Below are positions 8,586 to 18,036 of a DNA stretch of 64,000 nt, in pieces. A program made the position numbers and the translations under genes. A model generated the notes under the pieces. It was not told where the DNA came from. It was given only the letters and a program-made list of their open reading frames with translations, and did no database searches. The stretch lies in contig CBDATE010000007.1 in assembly GCA_965199815.1 (NCBI GenBank), positions 21,733 through 85,732 on the forward strand. Reading direction: 5' to 3'. The stretch's first letter is position 1. Every line of letters starts with the position of its first letter. The DNA comes from Azotimanducus sp965199815 (GTDB lineage: Bacteria > Pseudomonadota > Gammaproteobacteria > Pseudomonadales > Azotimanducaceae).

Positions 8586-9506
8586 TCAGATGCCGTACAG
8601 ATCAGCGCGCTCGATGAGGTTGTCGGCGATGCGAATGCTGGCCGCATCCACCATCTCCCCGTCAATCGTGATGGCACCTGTGCCTTCTGCCAGGGCCTCC
8701 TGATAGGCAGCGCGGTGCTTGCGCGCGCGCGCAACGGCATCGTCATCCGGCGTGAAAATCTCCATGGCGGGCGCAATCTGGCTTGGATGAATCGCCCATT
8801 TGCCCACCATGCCGAGGGTCAGACAACGCTGACATTCAACGCGGTAGGTTTCCGTGTCCTTGAAGTTGGCATAGGGCCCATCCACCGGATCCAGGCCATT
8901 GGCGTGGCACGCCACAATCAGTCGATACCTCGGATAGTGCCAGATATCAGGCGGATAGTCGCCCGAACCACCAATCGATGGCAGGTGCATTTTCTGGCTC
9001 GCGGCATAGTCGCCCATACCGAACGTCAGGGATTCGAGCCTCTCTGACGCACTGGCAATCGCATTTACTTGTGCAATGCCTTCTACCTCTTCGATCAGAC
9101 ATTCGATGCCGATGCGTCGCTCGAGGCCGAGTTTGGCTTCGAGTTGCGTCAGCAGGTGATGCACAAACATGACATCCTGGGCAGACTTCGTCTTGGTGAG
9201 CATGATGGTGTCGATACTTTGCCCCGCGCCGGTGACGACTTCGATAATGTCGTCGTGGCAGTAGCGGGTTTCGACATCGTTGATGCGTACGCACAGGGTT
9301 TTCGCCAGCCAGTCGTGTCGGTTGACGGCTTCCACGATCATGCCTCGGGCATCGGCCTTGGCGGCGGGCGCAACGGCATCCTCGAGATCGAGAAACACTT
9401 CGTCCACCGCAAGGCGAGAGGCTTTTTCGAGCATGCGCGGGTTGCCGCCGGGGACGGACAGCAGGCAACGGCGAGCCCTTCGGGGTCGGGATTGCATTCG
9501 AGTCAT
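8586..9506 (-). CDS. HpcH/HpaI aldolase / citrate-lyase family CoA-ester lyase (malyl-CoA lyase-like)
   Basis: The start motif RRARRCLLSVPGGNPRMLEKA and VDEVFLDLEDAVAP place it in the CitE/malyl-CoA lyase group. LCVRINDVETRYCHDDI, TIMLTKTKSAQDV, IGIECLIEEVEGIAQVN, SLTFGMGDYAAS and GKWAIHPSQIAPAMEIF supply the metal and CoA-binding motifs of L-malyl-CoA/beta-methylmalyl-CoA lyases. Expected chemistry is reversible cleavage of malyl-CoA or beta-methylmalyl-CoA to glyoxylate and an acyl-CoA. ATG at 9506 gives 306 residues, normal for the family; the long open frame further upstream is antisense to the next gene. It probably forms a unit with the MaoC gene at 8049. Confidence 0.88.
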   Translation of the reverse strand: MTRMQSRPRRARRCLLSVPGGNPRMLEKASRLAVDEVFLDLEDAVAPAAKADARGMIVEAVNRHDWLAKTLCVRINDVETRYCHDDIIEVVTGAGQSIDTIMLTKTKSAQDVMFVHHLLTQLEAKLGLERRIGIECLIEEVEGIAQVNAIASASERLESLTFGMGDYAASQKMHLPSIGGSGDYPPDIWHYPRYRLIVACHANGLDPVDGPYANFKDTETYRVECQRCLTLGMVGKWAIHPSQIAPAMEIFTPDDDAVARARKHRAAYQEALAEGTGAITIDGEMVDAASIRIADNLIERADLYGI

Positions 9507-9629
9507 GGGCCGGTCATTCGATTGGGAGGTCGTCACAGTGTACGGGAACGCTGGCCTTGTCACCCGTTCCGGCTGCCGTGGCTCAGCCTGTGAAGGCCGC
9601 AAGCGGGCAGGCGGTGGTACACTTCCGGC

Positions 9630-11354
9630 ATGAAAGGTTTCGGCTTTGATTGGATTGTGCGTGGCGGTCGTCTGCTTGATGGAACCGGTGCGCCCGGCTA
9701 CTCCGCTGATGTTGGAATCAGGGATGGGCGCATCTGTGAAATCGGGCGTATTCGTGCGCGCGGTGCACGTGAATTCGATGCCGACGGTGCCATAGTGACA
9801 CCCGGATTCGTGGATATTCACACCCACTATGACGGGGTGGTGACCTGGGGCGAACGCCTCATGCCGTCGAGTCATCACGGCGTGACCACGGTGGTCATGG
9901 GCAATTGCGGTGTCGGCTTCGCGCCCTGTCGAAGCGAGGATCATGAATGTCTCATCGAACTCATGGAGGGCGTTGAGGACATCCCGGAAGCCGTGCTTTC
10001 CGAGGGCTTGCCCTGGGCATGGGAGTCCTTCGAGGAGTATCTGGATTTCATCGCGATGCGCGCCACCGACATGGATTTCGCCGCCCAGCTCCCGCACGGT
10101 GCCTTGCGCGTGTTTGTCATGCGCCAGCGTGGCGCGGAGGGCGCACCCGCGAGCGTGGATGAGATTGCCGAGATGCGCACTCTGACGAAGCGCGCTGTTG
10201 AAGCCGGTGCCATTGGCGTGAGCACATCGAGAACACTCAATCACCGCAGTTCCAGCGGTGCCCCCACGCCTTCGCTGAACGCCGCGCGCGATGAGCTTGT
10301 CGGCCTCGGGATGGGGCTTGCCGATGCCGGCGCAGGGGTGTTTCAGGCGGTCTCGGACTTCAAGGACCCGGATCAGGAATTCGCTCTGCTCGCTTCGGTG
10401 GCGGAGGCGAGCGGCAGGCCGCTGTCCGTCTCTCTGGCACAGGGTATTTCGCTGCACGGCAATCGCTCGAAAGACTACTGGCGGCTCATCCTGAAGCGGA
10501 TTGCCGAGGCGAATCGGCGCGGACTGTCCATGCGCGCGCAGGTAGCGCCTCGCGCCATTGGCGTGACACTCGGTCTCAATGTCACCATGCACCCATTCAT
10601 GCTCACCGGGCGTTGCAGGCGCATCGCTCATCTGCCACTGGCGGAGCGCGTAGCGCAGATGTCGGGCGCGGAGTTCCGCGCCGAGGTACTGGCCGAGGCT
10701 CGCGGCTGCATCGAACATCCCTTGCAAACCTTCATCGGTAATTTCGAGCGCGTGTGGGAACTCGACGAACCGCCGGACTATGAACCGGGCCAGGAGGCAA
10801 GCATCGCGAGTCGCGCGCGTCGCTCCGGGCAGGTGCCCGAGGCACTGATGTATGACCTGCTGATTGCCGAGGGCGGGCGCAAGCTGTTTTATTCACCCTT
10901 TGCCAATTACGCGGAAGACTCGCTTGACTGCTGTCGAGAGATGATCCTCGATGAGCACTGTGTCATGGGACTGAGCGACGGTGGTGCTCATGTGGCAACC
11001 ATCTGTGATGCGAGCTTCCCCACCTTCCTGTGCACTCACTGGGGGCGCGACCGAACCCGCGGTGATTTGATTGATCTGGCGCAACTCGTCAAGGCGCAGA
11101 CCCGCGACACGGCGCAAGCGGTCGGGTTCACGGACCGTGGTGTGCTTGCCGAAGGATACAAGGCGGATCTGAACATCATCGACTTTGACGCGCTTCGGGT
11201 GCTGAAACCGGAAGTGGTGTTCGACCTGCCGGGTGGAGGGCGTCGGCTCGAGCAACGTGCCAGGGGCTACCTGGCCACCTTCGTCACCGGTGAAATGACC
11301 TATGAGCAGGGGGCGGTCACGGGCGCTTTGCCAGGGCGCCTGGTTCGTTCCTGA
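9630..11354 (+). CDS. N-acyl-D-amino-acid deacylase-like amidohydrolase
   Basis: A 574-residue amidohydrolase. It opens with the composite-domain strand DWIVRGGRLLDGTGAPGYSADVGIRDGRI. The metal motif GFVDIHTHYDG (HxH) follows at about 70-80, then VTTVVMGNCGVGFAPC. The C-terminal part has LSDGGAHVATICDASFP with the late aspartate and ends in AEGYKADLNIIDFDAL, typical of D-aminoacylase/urease-related enzymes. Substrates of the family are N-acyl-D-amino acids; many members of this longer subgroup are untested. It stands alone on the plus strand, 41 bases before ribB, and is divergent from the lyase gene. Confidence 0.85.
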   Translation: MKGFGFDWIVRGGRLLDGTGAPGYSADVGIRDGRICEIGRIRARGAREFDADGAIVTPGFVDIHTHYDGVVTWGERLMPSSHHGVTTVVMGNCGVGFAPCRSEDHECLIELMEGVEDIPEAVLSEGLPWAWESFEEYLDFIAMRATDMDFAAQLPHGALRVFVMRQRGAEGAPASVDEIAEMRTLTKRAVEAGAIGVSTSRTLNHRSSSGAPTPSLNAARDELVGLGMGLADAGAGVFQAVSDFKDPDQEFALLASVAEASGRPLSVSLAQGISLHGNRSKDYWRLILKRIAEANRRGLSMRAQVAPRAIGVTLGLNVTMHPFMLTGRCRRIAHLPLAERVAQMSGAEFRAEVLAEARGCIEHPLQTFIGNFERVWELDEPPDYEPGQEASIASRARRSGQVPEALMYDLLIAEGGRKLFYSPFANYAEDSLDCCREMILDEHCVMGLSDGGAHVATICDASFPTFLCTHWGRDRTRGDLIDLAQLVKAQTRDTAQAVGFTDRGVLAEGYKADLNIIDFDALRVLKPEVVFDLPGGGRRLEQRARGYLATFVTGEMTYEQGAVTGALPGRLVRS

Positions 11355-11395
11355 ACGAATCGCCCGACTGTACGCGTTTCAAAGGCTGGAAGAAG

Positions 11396-12526
11396 ATGCC
11401 CGGTGCGCTCCTGAGTGGTGAGTTCGACAGCGTGGAAACCGTGCTCTCGGCCATTGCCGAGGGAGAAATTGCGGTCGTCGTGGATGATGCCACGCGCGAG
11501 AATGAGGGTGACCTCATCATGGCGGCTGCACATGCCAAACCGGCACAGGTCGCTTTCATGATCCGCCACACCAGCGGCATCCTCTGTGCACCGCTCACTG
11601 AAGAAGATGCCAGGCGCTTTCGCCTTGATCCCATGGTGGCGCACAACGATGCACCCATGAGCACAGCCTTCACGGTATCAATCGATTACAGGCACGGGCT
11701 GACTACGGGCATCTCGGCAGAGGAGCGGGCGAATACGGTAGTCGCTCTCACCAACACCAATGCTTCACCGGAGGATTTTGTGCGCCCCGGGCATATCTTC
11801 CCGCTCATCGCCAAACAAGGCGGAGTTCTGGTGCGTTCCGGGCATACCGAGGCCGGTGTTGATCTGGCTCGTCTCGCGGGCTTGCCGCCTGTGGCGCTAC
11901 TTGCAGAGGTGGTGCACGATGATGGTGCCGTCATGCGGTTGCCTGCGCTGCGGGAGTTTGCCCGGGAGCATGGTTTGCACATGGTGTCCATCGCGCAGAT
12001 TATCGAGTATCGTCAGCGACGTGAAAAGCTGGTCACTCGGGTGCGGGACTTCCCTATCAAGACACCCATTGGGCCGGCGCGGGCTTTTACCTATCGCACC
12101 GAATTCGAGGATGCCGAACATGTGGTAGTGGTGTTCGGGCGCATTGACGCTTCCGCGCCGGTGCCGGTGAGGATTCACCGCGAAAAGCTGGTGGATGACA
12201 TCTTCGGGTCACAGTCCCGTCATGCACAGAATCTGTTGACCGCATCGCTCGGGCGCATCGAGGCGCTTGGCGGTGGCGTACTCATTTATCTGCGTACGGG
12301 ATTCGTGGGTGTGCCGATGGAACCCATGAAGGGTGAGCGTGAAGAACCCCGGGATGCCGAGCGTGAGCGAACGCGCGACTGGCTGGAGGTAGGGGTAGGT
12401 GCACAAATCCTGCGCGACATGGGGGTGACGCGCATTCGACTCATTACCGGCAGACCCTCGGCACACTATGTGGGCCTCGAGGGGTTTGGATTGCACCTCG
12501 AAGAATATGAGGTCATCGACGGTTGA
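11396..12526 (+). CDS. ribB: 3,4-dihydroxy-2-butanone-4-phosphate synthase with a degenerate GTP cyclohydrolase II-like domain
   Basis: Residues 1 to about 200 are a complete RibB domain: DDATRENEGDLIMAA (acidic active-site loop), FMIRHTSGILCAPL, TAFTVSIDYRHGLTTGISA, RPGHIFPL and RSGHTEAGVDLARLAG. This makes the four-carbon precursor of riboflavin from ribulose 5-phosphate. Residues of about 205-376 align in layout with GTP cyclohydrolase II, but the zinc-site region reads HREKLVDDIFGSQSRHAQN, with none of the three zinc cysteines. The second domain is therefore probably not a GTP cyclohydrolase and may be regulatory (RibBX-like). A separate ribA would then be needed elsewhere. ATG at 11396 opens 14 residues before the first conserved block. 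Confidence 0.9.
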   Translation: MPGALLSGEFDSVETVLSAIAEGEIAVVVDDATRENEGDLIMAAAHAKPAQVAFMIRHTSGILCAPLTEEDARRFRLDPMVAHNDAPMSTAFTVSIDYRHGLTTGISAEERANTVVALTNTNASPEDFVRPGHIFPLIAKQGGVLVRSGHTEAGVDLARLAGLPPVALLAEVVHDDGAVMRLPALREFAREHGLHMVSIAQIIEYRQRREKLVTRVRDFPIKTPIGPARAFTYRTEFEDAEHVVVVFGRIDASAPVPVRIHREKLVDDIFGSQSRHAQNLLTASLGRIEALGGGVLIYLRTGFVGVPMEPMKGEREEPRDAERERTRDWLEVGVGAQILRDMGVTRIRLITGRPSAHYVGLEGFGLHLEEYEVIDG

Positions 12527-12570
12527 TGCGCGTGATGCGCCGCTGAGGCTCACCGCTTCAGCTCGGGTTT

Positions 12571-12610
12571 GTCGCCTCGGGTTCAGGCGCGTCGCCTCAG
12601 GTTCGGGCGC
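12571..12610. repeat. Tandem 20-bp repeat between ribB and bcp
   Basis: GTCGCCTCGGGTTCAGGCGC is followed directly by a second unit that differs at two positions. A partial third unit (GCTCGGGTTT) precedes them. The repeat lies in the roughly 100-base gap between two convergent genes. No function can be assigned. Confidence 0.6.
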
Positions 12611-12626
12611 GCCAGACTATTCCCGG

Positions 12627-13112
12627 CTAACTGCTTTGTGATGCCAGCTTGTGTTGCAGGGCTTCGAGTACTTTCTGCGGATGGTCAGCCGCCTTGGCGA
12701 CTCGCCGCCAGTGACGTTCGACCTTGCCGTCGGGACCAATCCAGACGGTGGAGCGAATCACGCCGGTCGTTTTCTTGCCGTACATGATTTTCTCGCCGTA
12801 GGCACCATAGTCAGCCATCATGGACTTGTCCGGGTCGCACAGCAGGGTGAAGTTGAGGCTGTGCTTGTTCGTGAACTTCTGATGCGCTTCGGGGCCATCA
12901 GGCGACACGCCAACGACGCTCGCACCGAGCTTGGCTATTTCTTCGTTCAAGTCGCGGAATCCACAGGCCTCCTTGGTGCAGCCCGGAGTGTCGTCGCGGG
13001 GATAGAAATAGAGGACGAGATGCTTGCCTGCAAAGTCTGACAGGGCGACCTGATTGCCGTGGGTGTCCTGCAGGGTGAAGTCTGGTGGAGCCGCGCCTTC
13101 TTCGATAGCCAT
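12627..13112 (-). CDS. bcp: Peroxiredoxin, thiol peroxidase Bcp type
   Basis: A 161-residue thioredoxin-fold peroxidase that reduces hydroperoxides with thioredoxin. DFTLQDTHGNQVALSDF leads into VLYFYPRDDTPGCTKEACGF, which carries the peroxidatic cysteine (PxxxTxxC) and a second cysteine five residues later, the resolving position of the BCP subgroup. GVSPDGPEAHQKF and RSTVWIGPDGKVERHWR complete the fold. The length is typical. It is convergent with ribB; its promoter must lie in 13113-13300, shared divergently with the four-copy array. Confidence 0.93.
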   Translation of the reverse strand: MAIEEGAAPPDFTLQDTHGNQVALSDFAGKHLVLYFYPRDDTPGCTKEACGFRDLNEEIAKLGASVVGVSPDGPEAHQKFTNKHSLNFTLLCDPDKSMMADYGAYGEKIMYGKKTTGVIRSTVWIGPDGKVERHWRRVAKAADHPQKVLEALQHKLASQSS

Positions 13113-13204
13113 TGATGAGTCGCCTGTGTGAGGGCGGTAGATGATACCGAGCCAACTGGTCTTGGGGCAAGCGGGGTGTCAGGAACAAATGCGTCGTAAG
13201 GTCG

Positions 13205-13231
13205 TTGGCATGATCAGCATGTCGATATACT
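13205..13231 (+). promoter_or_regulatory. Possible promoter upstream of the four-copy array
   Basis: TTGGCA (13205-13210) and TATACT (13226-13231) resemble sigma-70 hexamers, but the 15-base spacer is short. The site lies about 77 bases before the first ATG (13308) and is the only promoter-like sequence seen before the array. The spacers between copies lack one, so a polycistronic message is possible. This is a by-eye call. Confidence 0.3.
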
Positions 13232-13307
13232 GTGTACGAGAAGCGGCCGAAGACGCTCCGGACAGCTGTTGTTTGGCCAACTCACCGGACTACAGCATCG
13301 ACAGACC

Positions 13308-14855
13308 ATGAAGAAGAAGCTTCCCATCGGCATTCAGACCTTCCGAACGATTCGCGAGGAGGGCTACTACTATGTGGACAAGACCGCGTGGGCGCAGCGG
13401 CTACAGGCGGAGGGTACGCATTACTTTCTGTCGCGTCCGCGACGCTTCGGCAAGAGTTTGTTCCTGGACACGTTGAAGGAACTGTTCGAGGGCAATGAGG
13501 AGCTGTTCAGGGGGCTGGCCATCCACGGGGACTGGGACTGGTCGGTGCGCTATCCGGTGGTGCGGCTCAGCTTCGGGTCGGGCAACTTCAAGAAGCCTGG
13601 GTCCGTGTGTACAAGCCTGATGGCGCAATTGGATACCGCCGAGCAGAAGATTTCGGTGGAGCTGCGTTATGACACGGCACCGGAGCGCTTCGGCTACCTG
13701 ATTCGCACCCTGCATGAGCACACGGGTCAGCGCGTGGTGGTGCTGGTGGATGAATACGACAAGCCTATTCTGGATGCACTGGAGGTGCCGGAGGTGGCGC
13801 GCGCCAATCGCGATTTCCTGCGTGGGCTCTACGCCGTCATCAAGGACAGCGACGCACACATCAAGTTCACCTTCCTCACAGGCGTGAGCAAGTTCTCCAA
13901 GGTCAGCCTGTTCTCGGGGCTCAACAACCTGAAAGACATCACCCTTGATCCGCGCTATTCCGCTATCTGTGGCTATACCGATCAGGAGTTGGATGAGGTG
14001 TTCGCTGCGGAACTGCCCGGTCTCGACCGGCAGGCTATCCGCGACTGGTACAACGGCTACAACTGGCTTGGCAAGGAGAGTGTGTACAACCCCTTCGATG
14101 TATTGCTGCTGTTCGACTGCCACGAATTCGATTCCTGGTGGTTCGAGACCGGTTCTCCGACCTTCCTGATCGATATGCTGGTCAAGCGCGGGGTGAGTCC
14201 ACTGAAGCTGGACGGCATGTTTGCCGACAAAAAACTGCTGTCCACCTTTGATGTGGACGACATGGCCACCGAGGCGCTGCTGTTTCAGACGGGGTACCTG
14301 ACCATCAAGGATGTCGATCAGGACGAGGACGGCACTGATTACCGGTTGGGCTATCCGAATCGTGAGGTACGCCTGAGTCTGAACAAGGCGCTGCTGGAGC
14401 AGCTGACGGGGAGGAGCACTCACAGTGCGGACGCGAAGCGGTTGCGCGAGCTGCTGGCGGCGGGCAACACCGATGGACTCGAGGCGCACCTCAAAGCCTT
14501 CTACGACAACATTCCGTACGAATGGCACACCAACACCAACATGGCTCGCTTCGAGGGATACTTTGCGAGCGTGTTCTATGCCCATTTCGCGGCCGCTCTG
14601 GGTTCTGCCACCATCACGGTGGAGGACAGCAGCAGTCGTGGGCGGGCTGACCTGACGGTACGCCTTGCCGAACGGGTGTACATCTTCGAGTTCAAGGTGG
14701 TGGAGCGAGCCGGGGCAGGCGCAGCCATGGCGCAGCTGCGTGAGCGCAACTATGCGAACAAGTACCAGATGCTCGGCAAGTCGATACATCTGGTAGCGGT
14801 CGAGTTCAGCAGCGAATCGCGCAATCTGGTGGGGTTCAAGGCAGAGCGGGCGTGA
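13308..14855 (+). CDS. AAA-ATPase-like / PD-(D/E)XK nuclease-superfamily protein, array copy 1
   Basis: The 515-residue product has an AAA-ATPase-like N-terminal domain. A Walker A-like RPRRFGKSLFLDTL lies at 43-56 after FREIREEGYYYVDKT-type sequence, and Walker B VVVLVDEYDKPI at about 143-154. The C-terminal domain carries a PD-(D/E)XK-type core: D448 in SRGRADLTV, then E461 and K463 in YIFEFKVV. This architecture (AAA-ATPase_like plus PDDEXK_9/DUF1703) is widespread and expanded in some bacteria; its role is not settled. Central block choices are D-T-A-E-Q in the 88-137 region, KDITLDPRYS at about 209 and LLLFDCHEFDSWWF at about 266. ATG at 13308 matches the other copies, and no strong ribosome binding site is seen. 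Confidence 0.85.
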   Translation: MKKKLPIGIQTFRTIREEGYYYVDKTAWAQRLQAEGTHYFLSRPRRFGKSLFLDTLKELFEGNEELFRGLAIHGDWDWSVRYPVVRLSFGSGNFKKPGSVCTSLMAQLDTAEQKISVELRYDTAPERFGYLIRTLHEHTGQRVVVLVDEYDKPILDALEVPEVARANRDFLRGLYAVIKDSDAHIKFTFLTGVSKFSKVSLFSGLNNLKDITLDPRYSAICGYTDQELDEVFAAELPGLDRQAIRDWYNGYNWLGKESVYNPFDVLLLFDCHEFDSWWFETGSPTFLIDMLVKRGVSPLKLDGMFADKKLLSTFDVDDMATEALLFQTGYLTIKDVDQDEDGTDYRLGYPNREVRLSLNKALLEQLTGRSTHSADAKRLRELLAAGNTDGLEAHLKAFYDNIPYEWHTNTNMARFEGYFASVFYAHFAAALGSATITVEDSSSRGRADLTVRLAERVYIFEFKVVERAGAGAAMAQLRERNYANKYQMLGKSIHLVAVEFSSESRNLVGFKAERA

Positions 14856-14883
14856 CCTTGGTGATTTACGGTATCGACAGACC

Positions 14884-16431
14884 ATGAAGAAGAAGCTCCC
14901 TATCGGTATTCAGACCTTCCGCGAGATTCGCGAGGAGGATTACTACTACGTGGACAAGACCGCGTGGGCACAGCGACTGCAGGCGGAGGGGAAGCATTAC
15001 TTCCTGTCGCGTCCGCGGCGTTTCGGCAAGAGTTTGTTCCTGGACACGTTGAAGGAACTGTTCGAGGGCAGTGAGGAGCTGTTCAGGGGGCTGGCCATCC
15101 ACGGGGACTGGGACTGGTCGGTGCGCTATCCGGTGGTGCGGCTCAGCTTCGGAGGAGGTGACTTTGATGAGCTCGGGTCCGTGCGTACGAACTTGATGGC
15201 GCAATTGGATACTGCCGAGCAAGAGGCTTCGGTGGAACCGCGCTACGACACGGCACCGGAGCGCTTCGGCCATCTGATTCGCACTCTGCACAAGCACACG
15301 GGTCAGCGCGTGGTGGTGCTGGTGGATGAATATGACAAGCCCATTCTGGATGCACTGGAGACACCGGGGGTGGCGCGCGCCAACCGCAACTTCCTGCGCG
15401 GACTCTACGCCGTCATCAAGGACAGCGACGCACACGTCAAGTTCACCTTCCTTACGGGCGTGAGCAAGTTCTCCAAGGTCAGTCTGTTCTCGGGGCTCAA
15501 TAACCTGTGGGACCTTACTCTGGACCCGGACTACTCCGCCATCTGTGGCTACACGGACCGCGACCTCGATGAGGTGTTCGCCGCGGAACTGCCCGGCCTC
15601 GACCGGCAGGCTATCCGCGACTGGTACAACGGCTACAACTGGCTTGGCGAGGAGAGTGTGTACAACCCCTTTGATGTGCTCAAACTCTTCCGCGCCCGCA
15701 CGTTCAAGCCCTGGTGGTTCGAGACCGGTTCTCCGACCTTCCTGATCGATATGCTGGTCAAGCGTGAAGTCAGTCCGCTGGAGTTGGACGGCATGTTTGG
15801 CAGCGAGGAACTGCTGTCCACCTTTGATGTGGACGAAATAGCCACCGAGGCGCTGCTGTTCCAGACGGGGTACCTGACCATCAAGGATGTTGATCAGGAC
15901 GAGGACGGCACTGATTACCGGTTGGGCTATCCGAATCGTGAGGTACGCCTGAGTCTGAACAAGGCGCTGCTGGCGCAACTGACGGGGAGGAGCACTCACA
16001 GTGCGGACGCGAAGCGGTTGCGCGAGCTGCTGGCGGCGGGCAACACCGATGGACTCGAGGCGCACCTCAAAGCCTTCTACGACAACATTCCGTACGAATG
16101 GCACACCAACACCGACATGGCTCGCTTCGAGGGATACTTTGCGAGCGTGTTCTATGCCCATTTCGCGGCCGCTCTGGGTTCTGCCACCATCACGGTGGAG
16201 GACAGCAGCAGTCGTGGGCGGGCTGACCTGACGGTACGCCTTGCCGAACGGGTGTACATCTTCGAGTTCAAGGTGGTGAAGCGAGCCGGGGCAGGCGCGG
16301 CCATGGCGCAGCTGCGTGAGCGCAACTATGCGAACAAGTACCAGATGCTCGGCAAGTCGATACATCTGGTAGCGGTCGAGTTCAGCAGCACATCGCGCAA
16401 TCTGGTGAGATTCAAGGCAGAGCGGGCGTAA
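14884..16431 (+). CDS. AAA-ATPase-like / PD-(D/E)XK nuclease-superfamily protein, array copy 2
   Basis: The length (515 aa), Walker A-like RPRRFGKS, Walker B LVDEYD and C-terminal D-ExK core are the same as in copy 1. It resembles copy 1 at residues 88-137 (LDTAEQEASVEPRYDTAPERF) but copy 3 at about 209-230 (WDLTLDPDYSAICGYTDRD) and at 266-278 (LKLFRARTFKPWWF). It has its own version of 295-320 (REVSPLELDGMFGSEELLST, DEIATEALL). It starts 28 bases after the copy 1 stop, so the copies probably share a transcript. It appears intact, with both catalytic motifs. Confidence 0.85.
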   Translation: MKKKLPIGIQTFREIREEDYYYVDKTAWAQRLQAEGKHYFLSRPRRFGKSLFLDTLKELFEGSEELFRGLAIHGDWDWSVRYPVVRLSFGGGDFDELGSVRTNLMAQLDTAEQEASVEPRYDTAPERFGHLIRTLHKHTGQRVVVLVDEYDKPILDALETPGVARANRNFLRGLYAVIKDSDAHVKFTFLTGVSKFSKVSLFSGLNNLWDLTLDPDYSAICGYTDRDLDEVFAAELPGLDRQAIRDWYNGYNWLGEESVYNPFDVLKLFRARTFKPWWFETGSPTFLIDMLVKREVSPLELDGMFGSEELLSTFDVDEIATEALLFQTGYLTIKDVDQDEDGTDYRLGYPNREVRLSLNKALLAQLTGRSTHSADAKRLRELLAAGNTDGLEAHLKAFYDNIPYEWHTNTDMARFEGYFASVFYAHFAAALGSATITVEDSSSRGRADLTVRLAERVYIFEFKVVKRAGAGAAMAQLRERNYANKYQMLGKSIHLVAVEFSSTSRNLVRFKAERA

Positions 16432-16459
16432 CCTTGGTGATTTACGGTATCGACAGACC

Positions 16460-18008
16460 ATGAAGAAGAAGCTTCCTATCGGCATTCAGACCTTCCGAAC
16501 GATTCGCGAGGAGGGCTACTACTATGTGGACAAGACCGCGTGGGCAGCAGCGGCTGGAGGCGGAGGGTACGCATTACTTCCTGTCGCGTCCGCGACGTTT
16601 CGGCAAGAGTTTGTTCCTGGACACGTTGAAGGAACTGTTCGAGGGCAATGAGGAGCTGTTCAGGGGGCTGGCCATCCACGGGGACTGGGACTGGTCGGTG
16701 CGCTATCCGGTGGTGCGGCTCGACTTCGGAGGAAGTAACTTTGATGAGCTCGGGTCCGTACATACAAACTTGATGGCGCAATTGGCGCGTACCGAGCGCC
16801 GGGCGCAGGTGGTCGCCGAATCCGATACGCCCGCCGAACGCTTTGCAGATTTGCTGGAAGCCCTGCACAAGCACACGGGTCAGCGCGTGGTGGTGCTGGT
16901 GGATGAATATGACAAGCCCATTCTGGATGCACTGGAGACACCGGGGGTGGCGCGCGCCAACCGCAACTTCCTGCGCGGACTCTACGCCGTCATCAAGGAC
17001 AGCGACGCACACATCAAGTTCACCTTCCTTACGGGCGTGAGCAAGTTCTCCAAGGTCAGTCTGTTCTCGGGGCTCAATAACCTGTGGGACCTTACTCTGG
17101 ACCCGGACTACTCCGCCATCTGTGGCTACACGGACCGCGACCTTGATGAGGTATTCGCTGCGGAGCTGCCCGGTCTCGACCGGCAGGCTATCCGCGACTG
17201 GTACAACGGCTACAACTGGCTTGGCGAGGACAAGGTGTACAACCCCTTTGATGTGCTCAAACTCTTCCGCGCCCGCACGTTCAAGCCCTGGTGGTTCGAG
17301 ACCGGTTCTCCGACCTTCCTGATCGATATGCTGGTCAAGCGCGGGGTGAGCCCGCTGCGGCTGGACGACATGATTGCTAACGAAGGGCTGCTGTCCACCT
17401 TTGATGTGGAGGACATGGCCACCGAGGCGCTGCTGTTTCAGACGGGGTATCTGACCATCAAGGAGGTTGATGAGGACGAGGGCAGCACTGATTACCGGTT
17501 GGGCTATCCGAATCGTGAGGTACGCCTGAGTTTGAACAGAATTCTGCTGGAGCAGCTGACGGGGAGGAGCACTCACAGTGCAGACGCGAAGCGGTTGCGC
17601 GAGCTGCTGGCGGCGGGCGACACCGATGGACTCGAGGCGCACCTCGAAGCCTTCTACGACAACATTCCGTACGAATGGCACACCAACACCAACATGGCTC
17701 GCTTCGAGGGATACTTTGCGAGCGTGTTCTATGCCCATTTCGCGGCTGATCTGGGTTCTGCCACCATCACGGTGGAGGACAGCAGCAGTCGTGGGCGGGC
17801 TGACCTGACGGTACGCCTTGCCGAACGGGTGTACATCTTCGAGTTCAAGGTGGTGGAGCGAGCCGGGGCAGGCGCAGCCATGGCGCAGCTGCGTGAGCGC
17901 AACTATGCGAACAAGTACCAGATGCTCGGCAAGTCGATACATCTGGTAGCGGTCGAGTTCAGCAGCGAATCGCGCAATCTGGTGGGGTTCAAGGCAGAGC
18001 GGGCGTGA
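16460..18008 (+). pseudogene. AAA-ATPase-like / PD-(D/E)XK protein, array copy 3, frameshifted near the N terminus
   Basis: Copy 3 opens with the same MKKKLPIGIQTF segment as its sisters. At about 16545 it carries one extra base (GGGCAGCAGCGG where the other copies have GGGC[GA]CAGCG), which shifts the frame after the first 28 residues. The correct frame then stays open to 18008 and retains Walker A, Walker B and the D-ExK core. As written, translation from the normal start ends after 63 residues. Initiation at an internal codon (GTG 16524 in the main frame) could give a protein lacking only the first residues. Residues 88-137 match copy 4, while 209-278 match copy 2. This is either a recent inactivation or a sequencing or assembly indel. 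Confidence 0.8.
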
Positions 18009-18036
18009 CCTTGGTGATTTACGGTATCGACAGACC

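Noticed and set aside
8586..10727. A 713-residue minus-strand frame ending in the malyl-CoA-lyase-like gene
   Set aside because: Only the last 306 residues (from 9506) resemble a protein family; the rest is antisense to the D-aminoacylase gene.
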